From: Winogradskyella wandonensis
GTDB taxonomy: Bacteria; Bacteroidota; Bacteroidia; Flavobacteriales; Flavobacteriaceae
Assembly (NCBI RefSeq): GCF_004346845.1
Contig: NZ_SMGI01000006.1
Coordinates: 23,947 to 87,946 of the forward strand
Direction: 5' to 3'
DNA length: 64,000 nt
In this document: positions 34,324-45,534 of the stretch, in pieces
How positions within the stretch are numbered: the first letter of the stretch is position 1
Layout: each line of letters begins with the position of its first letter
Notes under the pieces: generated by a model
Told to the model about the DNA's origin: nothing
The model's input: only the letters and a program-made list of their open reading frames with translations
The model's database searches: none
Made by a program: the position numbers and the translations under genes

Positions 34324-35073
34324 TTAGGCCTTTAGATTCTCGTTTAAATAATCGTAATTAGCAAATTTTTGATGCTTTAGTTTGGATTGTTTGTAAAAAA
34401 ACACAAACGCTAAGACTAAAAAAACAGAATATATTGCCGCTAAATAGGTCATATCAGCTATATAATAATAAGCTAATTGGAGCATTTCTGAAAAGAAAAT
34501 AAACATGGTACCAATAAAGAAAAGCATTGACTTATTATCATCTTTGTCCATATAGTTAATCAAGGCAATAGATAGCAATGTCATGACTACGACATTATAA
34601 GAGAATTCCGTAACATACTCTGCATTAGATAATTGAGTTTCTGCAGTTTCGGTGATAAGCGTAACACAAAACACGCTCAATACTAAAAGAATAATTATTG
34701 TTACTGGAAAGTTTTTAATAATATCTTTTAAGTTAAACGTTGAAATACACCTAAGAATCAGGAAAAAATAGGCAAGTATGCAAAGATAGTTACTAATAAA
34801 ATATCCGTAGTCTATTTCATTTTCGTTGAAATAAAAATAATAATTAGAAACTACATCCGTCAGTTTAGCAAGCGTATAAAATATCAGAAAATAAAGGAAA
34901 AAAGGTGTATATCCTTTTCGATTTTCTTTTTGCCTTGCGTATAATATGGTCAAGGCTACGAGCAAAATAACGCTAATATTATCAGCGTAAATACCGTATT
35001 TCGCAATCTCTAAACCTATATATAAAATACTAAAAATAGCTAAGCCTATTTTTAATAATCTATTGATAATCAT
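34324..35073 (-). CDS. multi-pass membrane protein of unknown function
   Basis: 249 residues with about seven or eight transmembrane segments: near 5-23, 32-45, 59-76, 91-108, 123-141, 158-174, 185-203 and 208-226. The loops are short and the C-terminal 20 residues are polar. The later part (MLFFIGTMFIFFSEMLQLAYYY) vaguely resembles the YhhN/lysoplasmalogenase topology, but key residues could not be compared, so I do not assign a family. Lies between the split 5'-nucleotidase and ligA, transcribed with ligA's strand but 125 bases downstream of it. Confidence 0.55.
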   Translation of the reverse strand: MIINRLLKIGLAIFSILYIGLEIAKYGIYADNISVILLVALTILYARQKENRKGYTPFFLYFLIFYTLAKLTDVVSNYYFYFNENEIDYGYFISNYLCILAYFFLILRCISTFNLKDIIKNFPVTIIILLVLSVFCVTLITETAETQLSNAEYVTEFSYNVVVMTLLSIALINYMDKDDNKSMLFFIGTMFIFFSEMLQLAYYYIADMTYLAAIYSVFLVLAFVFFYKQSKLKHQKFANYDYLNENLKA

Positions 35074-35198
35074 CTCTTTTTATTCTTAATAGCGGCGCCA
35101 AACATACAATAAAAAATGTAATTAAACGAATAAAATTGCATTTTATCGACAAAAAGTAGCGTTTATTAAGAAAATTATGACTTACAAAGTCTTTTAGA

Positions 35199-37774
<2,576 letters not shown>

Positions 37775-37787
37775 GAATTTATACGTT

Positions 37788-38657
37788 TTAGACAACTATT
37801 TTTTTTACACATGATAACATTCTATCATTTCCGTTTATGTCTTTTTTTAATTCTATTTCTGAAAAACCACTCTCTACTAGGAGTTGTTTAGTTTGTTTTC
37901 CAAGATACTGATTGATTTCAAAATAAAGCGTTCCATGTTCTTTTAGAAATCGTTTAGAAAAGTGCGTTATCGCGTTATAAAACAACAGCGGATTATCGTC
38001 CGAAACAAATAAAGCTATATGTGGCTCGTTATTTAACACATTGGGTTTGATTTCTTCTTTTTCTAAATAGCGAACATATGGCGGATTAGATACTATAATA
38101 TCGAAGCTTAATTCTCCGAAATTTAAATCCCATGAGCTTTCGTCTAAAATATTACCTTCAACAAAATGAATATCTACATTATTTAATTTTGCATTAGACT
38201 TAGCTATTTCCAAAGCTTCATGACTAACATCTAAAGCATAAACTTTTGCATTTGGTAGATATTTAGCCAAAGACACAGCAATACACCCAGAGCCAGTTCC
38301 TATATCTAAAATTTTAATTGAGGTAGTTTTTGCGCTTTTTATGATTAAATCAACCAATTCTTCTGTCTCTTGACGAGGAATTAAAACGGCTTCAGTAACT
38401 CTAAATTTTAGACCAAAAAACTCGGTTTCGCCCAATATATATTGTATCGGCCTCTCTGTTTTTAAAACGTCTAGCGTTTTAAACAAGGATTCCGTTTCTG
38501 CTTTAGTAACTGTAAATTCTCGCTCTAAAGACAACTGAATTCTAGGAATGTCACAGAAATGCTCCAAACACAAAAAAAATAAGCTCTCTGCTTCATCCTT
38601 CTGGTAGATATCACCAAGTTCTTTAATAAATATGTGTTTTACATCTAGTGCTTTCAA
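37788..38657 (-). CDS. prmC: peptide chain release factor N5-glutamine methyltransferase
   Basis: Methylates the GGQ glutamine of release factors RF1/RF2. 289 residues. The N-terminal helical domain is followed by the SAM loop ILDIGTGSGCIAVSLA and the NPPY motif (SNPPYVRYLEKEEI) that contacts the glutamine. EFFGLKFRVTEAVLIPRQETE matches the family linker. The start is TTG at 38657; no ATG fits the conserved N-terminus. It begins 2 bases after the GNAT gene and ends 13 bases before the LOG start. Confidence 0.93.
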   Translation of the reverse strand: MKALDVKHIFIKELGDIYQKDEAESLFFLCLEHFCDIPRIQLSLEREFTVTKAETESLFKTLDVLKTERPIQYILGETEFFGLKFRVTEAVLIPRQETEELVDLIIKSAKTTSIKILDIGTGSGCIAVSLAKYLPNAKVYALDVSHEALEIAKSNAKLNNVDIHFVEGNILDESSWDLNFGELSFDIIVSNPPYVRYLEKEEIKPNVLNNEPHIALFVSDDNPLLFYNAITHFSKRFLKEHGTLYFEINQYLGKQTKQLLVESGFSEIELKKDINGNDRMLSCVKKIVV

Positions 38658-38659
38658 TA

Positions 38660-39151
38660 CTACAAATCTTTAAGCATCCAAACCGTGCAGGAATAGTGAC
38701 CTGTATCTCCCATAGGTTTATCTATAGATTTAAACCCTACTTTTCGGTATAATTTCCTGGCGTCGTCCATGTAAGGCATCGTTTCTAAATAGCATTTATC
38801 AAAACCAGCAGTTTTAGCAAAATCCAAACATTTAGCCATCATTTTACTACCATAACCTTTTCCGCGAGCCTCGGGCATAAAATACATTTTCTGAAGTTCG
38901 CAGACGTTACCATAGTAATTATCTAAAGGTGAAATCCCAGCGCCACCGATAATCTCATCTCCTTTGGCTACAACAAAATAAGCCTTCTTAGGCTTATTGT
39001 ATGTTTCTGCCATGCAATCAAGCGCTTTATCTTCATAGGCTGTGCCAACTTTTGGAACACCATATTCAATTAAAACACTGCGAATCGCCTTTGCTATTTT
39101 AGGATTGTCTGCTTGCTCTATAGGACGTATTGCAATATTATCTTCACTCAC
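38660..39151 (-). CDS. GNAT family N-acetyltransferase
   Basis: 163-residue single-domain acetyltransferase. The CoA loop is PEARGKGYGSKMMAKCLDFAK (R/Q-x-x-G-x-G/A pattern), preceded by the strand GGAGISPLDNYYGNVCELQKMYFM and followed by CYLETMPYMDDARKLYRKVGF. The acceptor is unknown. GTG at 39151 is the probable start (SEDNIAIRPIEQ). It leads the unit with prmC, LOG and ligA and has a -7 box 23 bases upstream that nearly abuts the ribD promoter. Confidence 0.85.
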   Translation of the reverse strand: MSEDNIAIRPIEQADNPKIAKAIRSVLIEYGVPKVGTAYEDKALDCMAETYNKPKKAYFVVAKGDEIIGGAGISPLDNYYGNVCELQKMYFMPEARGKGYGSKMMAKCLDFAKTAGFDKCYLETMPYMDDARKLYRKVGFKSIDKPMGDTGHYSCTVWMLKDL

Positions 39152-39161
39152 TTTAAAGTCT

Positions 39162-39169
39162 TATTTTTG
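39162..39169 (+). promoter_or_regulatory. Bacteroidota -7 box (TATTTTTG) of ribD
   Basis: Plus-strand TATTTTTG 53 bases before the ribD TTG. It lies 5 bases to the left of a minus-strand -7 box (39175-39182), so the two promoters face each other and their start sites overlap. Confidence 0.5.
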
Positions 39170-39174
39170 TGTTT

Positions 39175-39182
39175 CAAATTTA
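39175..39182 (-). promoter_or_regulatory. Bacteroidota -7 box (TAAATTTG) of the GNAT-prmC-ligA unit
   Basis: Minus-strand TAAATTTG 23 bases before the GTG start at 39151. It faces the ribD box at 39162-39169 across 5 bases. Confidence 0.55.
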
Positions 39183-39222
39183 AGGAAATTCGATAGGTTT
39201 ATAATCGAATTCGCAGGTCATT

Positions 39223-40206
39223 TTGAATACATCAGAAAACTATATAAAACGCTGTCTGCAAATTGCCAAAAATGGTTTAGGAACCACTAGACCCAACCCA
39301 ATGGTTGGCGCAGTAATCGTTTATAACAACACTATAATTGGTGAGGGCTACACAAGTGCCTATGGCGGACCACATGCCGAAGTTAATGCCATAAATTCTG
39401 TGAAAGACAAATTGCTTTTACCAAAAAGCACGCTATATGTTACTTTAGAACCATGCAGTCATTACGGAAAAACACCACCATGCAGTGACCTTATAATAAA
39501 ATATAACATCCCAAAGGTTATTATCGGTTGTATTGACGATAATCCAGAGGTTGCTGGCAAAGGTGTCGCCAAACTTAGAAATTCAGGGTGTGATGTTAAA
39601 GTTGGCGTTTTAGAGGAAGAATGTAAAAGACATCATCAACGATTTTTTACATTTCATAATAAAAAGCGCCCATACATAATTTTGAAATGGGCAGAATCCA
39701 AAGATGGTTTTTTAGCACCAAAAACTAAGAACAAACAAAGACCTGTTTGGATTACAAATGCCTATTCTAGACAATTAGTCCATAAATGGCGTTCCGAAGA
39801 ACAAGCCATTTTAGTAGGAACAAATACCGTTTTGCAAGATAATCCTAGTCTAACGGTTAGAGATTGGACAGGAGAACATCCGATACGCGTGGTATTAGAT
39901 AAAGATTTGAAACTTAATAGTAACTTTTCTGTTTTTGACCATAAAGCTGAAACGTTAAAGATGATTGACGCAGATATTAATAGTATTTGCAAGAAGTTAT
40001 TTGAAAAAAATATCAATTCTCTTATTGTAGAAGGCGGAGCAAAAACACTTCAATCATTTATAAATGATGATTTATGGGACGAAGCTCGTGTTTTTATTGG
40101 TAATACTGAGTTTATGGAAGGTATAAAAGCACCAATTTTGAAAGGAAAACTTAGTAAAGAAGAAATGATAAAAGATGATGTTTTAAAAGTTTACACAAAT
40201 GATTAA
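39223..40206 (+). CDS. ribD: bifunctional diaminohydroxyphosphoribosylaminopyrimidine deaminase / reductase
   Basis: Second and third steps of riboflavin synthesis. 327 residues from TTG 39223 (ENYIKRCLQIAKNGLGTTRPNPMVGAVIV is the conserved start; no ATG fits). The deaminase zinc site is HAEVNAI with PCSHYGKTPPC; the reductase half runs from RPYIILKWAESKDG through VGTNTVLQDNPSLTVR to LIVEGGAKTLQSF. It overlaps the following HAD gene by 8 bases. Confidence 0.94.
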   Translation: MNTSENYIKRCLQIAKNGLGTTRPNPMVGAVIVYNNTIIGEGYTSAYGGPHAEVNAINSVKDKLLLPKSTLYVTLEPCSHYGKTPPCSDLIIKYNIPKVIIGCIDDNPEVAGKGVAKLRNSGCDVKVGVLEEECKRHHQRFFTFHNKKRPYIILKWAESKDGFLAPKTKNKQRPVWITNAYSRQLVHKWRSEEQAILVGTNTVLQDNPSLTVRDWTGEHPIRVVLDKDLKLNSNFSVFDHKAETLKMIDADINSICKKLFEKNINSLIVEGGAKTLQSFINDDLWDEARVFIGNTEFMEGIKAPILKGKLSKEEMIKDDVLKVYTND

Positions 40207-40810
40207 AACTTTAATTTTTGATTTTGGCGATGTCTTTATTAACCTTAACAAACAAGGCGCAATGGACAATGCCCTAAGGTTATTTGACTTGGAAACTTTT
40301 GAAGATGACATGCTAGAAACCAATATAATGTATGAAGTTGGGAGAATATCCACGTTGGAGTTTATAAACTTCTACACTTCAAAATTTCCAGAATTAAGCG
40401 AGAAAGAGATTAGATATGCTTGGAATTATATCATCAGAGACTTTCCAAAACATAGACTTCAATTTGCTCAAAAACTGGCTAAAGAAGGCAACTACCAATT
40501 AATTCTTTTGAGCAATACAAACGAAATGCATATCGACTATGTAAAGCAAACAATCCCTTTCTATGAAGATTTTAAATCTTGTTTTGCTAAATTTTATTTA
40601 TCGCACGAAATAGGATTACGAAAACCAAACACAGACATATTTCAGTTTGTGTTAGACGAAAATAATCTCATTGCAAAAGAATGTTTGTTTATAGATGACA
40701 CAAAAGAAAATACAGATAAAGCGAAGCATTTAGGATTTCATATCTGGAATATTGATGAAACTAAAGAAGACGTTGTCGACTTATTTAACTCCAAAAGCAA
40801 TTTGTTTTGA
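40199..40810 (+). CDS. HAD superfamily hydrolase, YihX-like
   Basis: 203-residue phosphatase-type protein. The nucleophile motif is DFGDVF at residues 8-13 (the DxG variant of the D-x-D box, typical of the YihX/alpha-glucose-1-phosphatase group), motif II is LLSNTNEMH, the lysine motif GLRKPN and the terminal acidic motif CLFIDDTKENTDKAKHLGF. The helical cap lies between residues 17 and 90. The partner substrate is unknown; location right after ribD (8-base overlap) suggests a flavin-pathway phosphatase, but this is only inference. Confidence 0.85.
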   Translation: MIKTLIFDFGDVFINLNKQGAMDNALRLFDLETFEDDMLETNIMYEVGRISTLEFINFYTSKFPELSEKEIRYAWNYIIRDFPKHRLQFAQKLAKEGNYQLILLSNTNEMHIDYVKQTIPFYEDFKSCFAKFYLSHEIGLRKPNTDIFQFVLDENNLIAKECLFIDDTKENTDKAKHLGFHIWNIDETKEDVVDLFNSKSNLF

Positions 40811-41661
40811 TTTATTTAGCGTTAAGCATCTTAGCTTCAACCGGAATTTTTGTTCTTTTCAAACTGTTTAGAACTTACAAAGTAGATACGCTTCAAGCTA
40901 TTGTAGTTAATTACATTACCGCATCGGTTTGTGGATTTATTCATAATTCTAACCCTATAACCATTAGAGAAATAACAGGTACTCGTTGGTTTATTGCTGC
41001 AATCTGTCTTGGATTTTTATTTATTGCCATTTTTAATGTCATGGCCTTAACTGCCCAGAAAAATGGACTTTCCGTAGCTTCTGTTGCTAGTAAAATGAGT
41101 GTTATTATCCCTGTATTATTTGGGATATTGGTTTTTAATGAAGGTATTGGAATTATAAAAGTCATAGGCATAAGTATTGCACTAGTAGCTGTGTATTTAA
41201 CATCTGTAAAAGAAAGAGACAACACTATAGCTAAGTCAGGAACCTTACTCTTACCTATTATCTTGTTTTTAGGCTCAGGAACAATTGACACCTCCATAAA
41301 TTACTTTGCTCCAGATGATAAGATACCTTTATTTTCTGCTGTAATTTTTGCATTTGCATTTATTATTGGTTGTGCGATATTAGCTTACCGCGCAATAAAA
41401 CTTAAAAGGCAATTTAGTCGTAGAAGCATCCCTTTAGGTTTTATTCTTGGTGTCGTTAATTATGGCTCGATTTATTTTTTGTTAAAAGCATTACGAATAG
41501 ATGGACTAGAAAGTTCTGTATTGTTTACCGTAAATAATGTTGCTATAGTTGCTAGTTCTACTTTAGTAGGGTTATTAGTTTTTAGAGAATACATTTCAAG
41601 ACAAAATTGGCTAGGTATAGTGTTAGCCTTAATTTCAATAATTTTGGTAACACTTATTTAA
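40807..41661 (+). CDS. EamA/DMT-family transporter
   Basis: 284-residue membrane protein with ten predicted helices in two EamA halves (1-137 and 146-284), the standard drug/metabolite transporter architecture. Examples are the first helix LALSILASTGIFVLFKLF and the last LGIVLALISIILVTLI. Gly/Ser/Ala-rich patches at the helix ends (ASVASKMSVIIPVLFGILVFNE) are family-like. Substrate unknown. The start is TTG at 40807, overlapping the HAD stop (TTGA), and the TAA overlaps the next ATG (TAATG). Confidence 0.8.
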   Translation: MIYLALSILASTGIFVLFKLFRTYKVDTLQAIVVNYITASVCGFIHNSNPITIREITGTRWFIAAICLGFLFIAIFNVMALTAQKNGLSVASVASKMSVIIPVLFGILVFNEGIGIIKVIGISIALVAVYLTSVKERDNTIAKSGTLLLPIILFLGSGTIDTSINYFAPDDKIPLFSAVIFAFAFIIGCAILAYRAIKLKRQFSRRSIPLGFILGVVNYGSIYFLLKALRIDGLESSVLFTVNNVAIVASSTLVGLLVFREYISRQNWLGIVLALISIILVTLI

Positions 41662-42269
41662 TGGAAAGAAAAGACACCTATAAAACTATAAGCAAAGCTT
41701 CAAGCGAAGTTCTTTTTAAAGACAAAAACAGTAAATTTTACGGTATTGCCTTTCCAGTCACTTCGGAGAATACGATTAAAAAGTATCTAGAAGACTTAAA
41801 AAAACAACACTACTCTGCCAGACATTGGTGTTATGCTTACCAGTTAGGGACAGAACAAATTAAATACAGAGTAAATGACGATGGCGAACCTAGTAATACG
41901 GCAGGTATGCCTATTTATGGCCAAATTCAATCTTTCGACTTAACTAATGTCCTAATTGTTGTTGTTAGATATTTTGGCGGTGTAAAATTGGGCGTTGGCG
42001 GATTAATTAATGCCTATCGTACTGCAGCAAAATTGGCAATAGAAGCCTCTGAGATTATCGAAAAAACTATCGATGTGTCTTTTATAATTACATGCGATTA
42101 CAAACACCTAAGCCGAATTATGAAAATTCTCAACGAAAATGAAGCTGACATAAATTCTCAGAAACTTGAACTAAATTGTGAATTAAAAATTTCTGTTAGA
42201 AAAGGAAACTCAGAAAAACTATTTAACCTTGTTCAAAGTTTTCATGATATAAATATCAAAAAATTATAA
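41661..42269 (+). CDS. YigZ/IMPACT family protein
   Basis: 202 residues from ATG 41661, which shares a base with the preceding stop codon; longer frames upstream run inside the transporter gene. The UPF0029/IMPACT core is SKFYGIAFPVTSENTIKKYLE, HYSARHWCYAYQLG, DDGEPSNTAGMPIY and VVRYFGGVKLGVGGLINAYRTAA, followed by the C-terminal ferredoxin-like YigZ domain. The function in bacteria is uncertain; eukaryotic IMPACT regulates GCN2 signalling. Convergent overlap of 6 bases with the thioesterase gene. Confidence 0.88.
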   Translation: MERKDTYKTISKASSEVLFKDKNSKFYGIAFPVTSENTIKKYLEDLKKQHYSARHWCYAYQLGTEQIKYRVNDDGEPSNTAGMPIYGQIQSFDLTNVLIVVVRYFGGVKLGVGGLINAYRTAAKLAIEASEIIEKTIDVSFIITCDYKHLSRIMKILNENEADINSQKLELNCELKISVRKGNSEKLFNLVQSFHDINIKKL

Positions 42270-42671
42270 GGTATTTTCCGTCAGTTTTTTCATCAAATAG
42301 TCAGGACATCGCGTAGGTCTGTTGCGCTTCATATCTATAAACACCAATGCTGTATGCCCTGTTGCAAGTAAATCGCCGTTTTCATTAATTAACTCGTAAT
42401 CAAATTCTATACGCGCTTTAGGTAATTTTTTTATTGAAGTTACTACTGTTAATAAATCGTCGTAACGCGCTGAATTTTTATATTTAATTTCCAGTGAGAT
42501 AACAGGTAACATTATTCCGCTATCTTCCATCGATTTGTAGGTGATTCCGTACTGTCTTAACCATTCGGTCCGACCCACTTCAAAATAGGACGCATAATTT
42601 GCATGATATACAACGCCCATTTGGTCTGTCTCGCCGTAGCGTACTCTTATTTTTGTTTCGTTTTTATACAT
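42264..42671 (-). CDS. hotdog-fold acyl-CoA thioesterase
   Basis: 135 residues from ATG 42671 (YKNETKIRVRYGETDQMGVVYHANYASYFEVGR); an upstream frame start at 42725 adds 18 residues outside the conserved fold. The motif with Asp in GETDQMGVVYH and the helix YASYFEVGRTEWLR identify the YbgC/FadM 4HBT group. These enzymes hydrolyse acyl-CoA or acyl-ACP thioesters. It is on the strand opposite to dnaA and its 5' end faces the dnaA upstream region. Confidence 0.88.
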   Translation of the reverse strand: MYKNETKIRVRYGETDQMGVVYHANYASYFEVGRTEWLRQYGITYKSMEDSGIMLPVISLEIKYKNSARYDDLLTVVTSIKKLPKARIEFDYELINENGDLLATGHTALVFIDMKRNRPTRCPDYLMKKLTENTL

Positions 42672-42879
42672 TTTTTTGATTTTGTTTAACGGAAATAATG
42701 TACCTTTAAACGTTGTTCGAAACATGAGAAAAAATTTCTGAAAATTCTAGTCAATTTCATTTTTTTTTTAACTTTTTTGTTCACATATTTGTCTAGTGCA
42801 AAAGAAACCACGTTAGAGAATTTCAACTTCTCTTTTTTTTGCGCTTCAACTAACTAATTGACAAAAACTTAATTAAAGT

Positions 42880-44307
42880 ATGGATGTAACGGCTCAATCG
42901 GTCTGGGGCAATTGTCTCGCTTTTATAAAAGATAATATTCAACCCCAAGCCTTTAAAACCTGGTTTGAACCTATAGTAGCTGTTAAATTATCTAATAACG
43001 CTTTAAGTATTCAAGTTCCTAGTAAATTCTTCTACGAATGGTTAGAAGAACATTATGTAAAAATTTTAAAAGTTGCTTTAACAAAAGAATTAGGAGAAGA
43101 CGCCAAGCTGGTTTATGTAATTAAAATGGAAAACACCTATGGCAATAGGCAACCATTTACAGAGCGTATTCCTAGTTCTAACAGAACAGCAGTAAAATCG
43201 CAAGAAGTTGATGTTGCTTTTAATAATAAAAATCCCGAGTTAAAGAATCCTTTTGTTATTCCTGGAATTAGAAATGTAAAAATTGAGTCTCAACTTAATC
43301 CCAATTACACATTCGAAAATTTCTTAGAAGGCGATTCTAATCGTCTAGCGCGTAATGCTGCGATTGCTGTTGCTAACAAACCTGGCGGCACTTCATTTAA
43401 CCCATTATTAATTTTTGGAGGTGTTGGTTTGGGTAAGACACATTTAGCTCACGCTATTGGTGTCGATATTAAGGATAAATATCCCGAAAAAACAGTTTTA
43501 TATATTTCGGCCGAGAAGTTTACACAACAATATATTGACTCCGTAAAGAAGAATAACAGAAATGATTTCATTCATTTTTACCAAATAATTGATGTGCTAA
43601 TTATCGATGACGCACAATTCTTTTCCGGTAAATCTGGAACTCAAGATGTATTCTTCCATATATTTAATCATTTGCATCAAAACGGAAAACAGGTTATCCT
43701 AACAAGTGATAAAGCACCTGTTGATATGCAAGACATAGAGCAACGATTATTATCTCGTTTTAAATGGGGATTATCTGCGGAATTGCAAAGCCCAGATTTT
43801 GAAACAAGAGTATCGATTTTAGAAAATAAGTTGTATCGTGATGGCGTAGATATGCCAGATGAAATCATCGAATACGTAGCCAAGCACATAAAATCTAACG
43901 TTAGAGAATTAGAAGGCGCCATAATCTCTCTTATAGCACAGTCGTCTTTCAATAAAAAAGAAATTACACTCAACCTAGCGAAAGATATCGTTGAAAAATT
44001 CGTTAAAAACACAAAGCGTGAAGTATCGATAGACTACATACAGAAGGTGGTTTCCGATTATTTCCAGATGGATGTTAGCACACTTCAGTCTAAAACAAGA
44101 AAGCGTCATATAGTTCAAGCTAGACAATTGGCCATGTTTTTTGCAAAGAAATACACCAAAGCGTCTTTGGCAAGTATTGGTTCCCAGATTGGACAGCGTG
44201 ACCACGCTACAGTCCTGCATGCATGTAAAACTGTGGACAACCTGTCTTCTACAGATAAACAGTTTAGAAAATATGTGGAGGACTTATCCAAAAAGTTAAC
44301 ACTTTAA
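42880..44307 (+). CDS. dnaA: chromosomal replication initiator DnaA
   Basis: Origin-binding AAA+ ATPase of 475 residues. Domain I (1-85) contains QSVWGNCLAFIKDNIQPQAFKTWF; a short variable linker follows; domain III has the P-loop FGGVGLGKTHLAHAIG, Walker B VLIIDDAQFFSG and the arginine-finger region EQRLLSRFKWGL; domain IV ends with the DNA-binding signature GQRDHATVLHACK. The 154 bases upstream are AT-rich, but I see no TTATCCACA-type DnaA box cluster, so I do not call an origin here. Confidence 0.97.
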   Translation: MDVTAQSVWGNCLAFIKDNIQPQAFKTWFEPIVAVKLSNNALSIQVPSKFFYEWLEEHYVKILKVALTKELGEDAKLVYVIKMENTYGNRQPFTERIPSSNRTAVKSQEVDVAFNNKNPELKNPFVIPGIRNVKIESQLNPNYTFENFLEGDSNRLARNAAIAVANKPGGTSFNPLLIFGGVGLGKTHLAHAIGVDIKDKYPEKTVLYISAEKFTQQYIDSVKKNNRNDFIHFYQIIDVLIIDDAQFFSGKSGTQDVFFHIFNHLHQNGKQVILTSDKAPVDMQDIEQRLLSRFKWGLSAELQSPDFETRVSILENKLYRDGVDMPDEIIEYVAKHIKSNVRELEGAIISLIAQSSFNKKEITLNLAKDIVEKFVKNTKREVSIDYIQKVVSDYFQMDVSTLQSKTRKRHIVQARQLAMFFAKKYTKASLASIGSQIGQRDHATVLHACKTVDNLSSTDKQFRKYVEDLSKKLTL

Positions 44308-44320
44308 TTTACCTATTTCA

Positions 44321-44794
44321 ATGTCTCACAAACCAACTAAAACTAAGATTTTAATGGTTTGCCTGGGTAATATTTGCCGCTCTCCGTTGGCTCATGGGAT
44401 TTTGGAATCGAAATTACCAAAAGACAGTTTTTATGTGGATTCCGCTGGTACAGCGAGCTATCATATAGGAGAAAAACCTGACCAGCGCTCAATAGCAATA
44501 GCAAAGTCTAAAGGCATAGATATTAGTACACAACGTGCTAGACAATTTTCTTCCTCAGATTTTGATAAATTTGATGTCATCTACGCTATGGACCAATCTA
44601 ACTATCGTAATATTTTAAACCTAGCGAAATCAGAAGATGACAAAAGAAAAGTGAAATTAATTTTAAATGAACTTTCACCAAATTCTGATTTAGAAGTTCC
44701 AGACCCATATTATGGCGGAGACCAAGGTTTTAAAACTGTTTACGATTTGCTAGATAAGGCTTGCGAGGTCATTGCCTCGAGACTTCTAAATTAA
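44321..44794 (+). CDS. low-molecular-weight protein-tyrosine phosphatase
   Basis: 157-residue cytoplasmic phosphatase. The CX5R loop is C14-LGNIC-R20 (VCLGNICRSPLA), and the general-acid motif is VPDPYYGG near residue 128, with DVIYAMDQSN in between. Such enzymes often counter tyrosine kinases of polysaccharide export, but no kinase gene is near. It follows dnaA by 13 bases, so it may be transcribed with it, and precedes the RsmI-like gene, which has its own promoter box. Confidence 0.92.
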   Translation: MSHKPTKTKILMVCLGNICRSPLAHGILESKLPKDSFYVDSAGTASYHIGEKPDQRSIAIAKSKGIDISTQRARQFSSSDFDKFDVIYAMDQSNYRNILNLAKSEDDKRKVKLILNELSPNSDLEVPDPYYGGDQGFKTVYDLLDKACEVIASRLLN

Positions 44795-44808
44795 ATCATT
44801 CATTTAAT

Positions 44809-44816
44809 TATATTTG
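44809..44816 (+). promoter_or_regulatory. Bacteroidota -7 box (TATATTTG), leaderless-type
   Basis: Perfect TAnnTTTG ending 5 bases before the ATG at 44821. The predicted start site falls on or beside the start codon, so the transcript would be leaderless. Confidence 0.6.
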
Positions 44817-44820
44817 AAGT

Positions 44821-45534
44821 ATGAACGAAAAAGGCAAACTTTACCTTATACCTACACGCTTAGGCGACAATCCACCACTTGAGGTGTTACCACTTTCAAT
44901 CAAAAAAATAATTGAACAGCTCGATGATTACATTGTCGAGAACGAAAAAACCGCAAGACGCTTTATAAAACGTGTCGTACCAAATAAACCGCAACCAAGT
45001 TTACGACTAAAAGTACTAAATAAGTATACACAACAAAGCGAACTAAATTCTTTTCTAGACCCTTGCGAAAATGGGTTGTCTATGGGAATAATATCGGAAG
45101 CGGGATGTCCAGCAATTGCAGATCCAGGCTCTGATATTGTAAGTATTGCTCATGACAAAAATATTACAGTTGTGCCCTTGGTTGGTCCATCGTCTATTTT
45201 GTTAGCCTTAATGAGTTCTGGAATGAATGGGCAAAGTTTTGCTTTTAACGGCTATTTACCTATTGATAAAAACGAAAGAAAAAAAGAAATAAAGACATTA
45301 GAAAGGCGTTCAGCAGAGCTTAATCAAACCCAGCTATTTATTGAAACGCCTTATAGAAATAACCAAATGCTAGCTGATTTGGTATCCGTTCTTAATCCAA
45401 ACACCAGAATTTGTGTAGCCTGTGATTTAACGCTACCAACCGAATTTATTAAGACAAAACCTGCTAAAGATTGGAAAAACTCTAAAGAAGACCTGCATAA
45501 ACGGCCAACAATTTTTGTAATTCAGAAGGACTAG
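44821..45534 (+). CDS. SAM-dependent methyltransferase, RsmI/tetrapyrrole-methylase type
   Basis: 237 residues of the tetrapyrrole-methylase fold. The start KGKLYLIPTRLGDNPPLEVLP is a variant of the RsmI N-terminus; MGIISEAGCPAIADPGSDIVSIAH contains the family ADPG motif, then VVPLVGPSSILLALMSSG and PTIFVIQKD. Canonical RsmI 2'-O-methylates C1402 of 16S rRNA, but this flavobacterial paralogue is shorter in the C-terminal half, so its target is not certain. It ends in a 4-base convergent overlap with the lysozyme-like gene. Confidence 0.8.
   Translation: MNEKGKLYLIPTRLGDNPPLEVLPLSIKKIIEQLDDYIVENEKTARRFIKRVVPNKPQPSLRLKVLNKYTQQSELNSFLDPCENGLSMGIISEAGCPAIADPGSDIVSIAHDKNITVVPLVGPSSILLALMSSGMNGQSFAFNGYLPIDKNERKKEIKTLERRSAELNQTQLFIETPYRNNQMLADLVSVLNPNTRICVACDLTLPTEFIKTKPAKDWKNSKEDLHKRPTIFVIQKD

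Noticed and set aside
42726..42879. Chromosomal origin next to dnaA
   Set aside because: The region is AT-rich but I find no cluster of DnaA boxes; in Bacteroidota the origin is often not beside dnaA.
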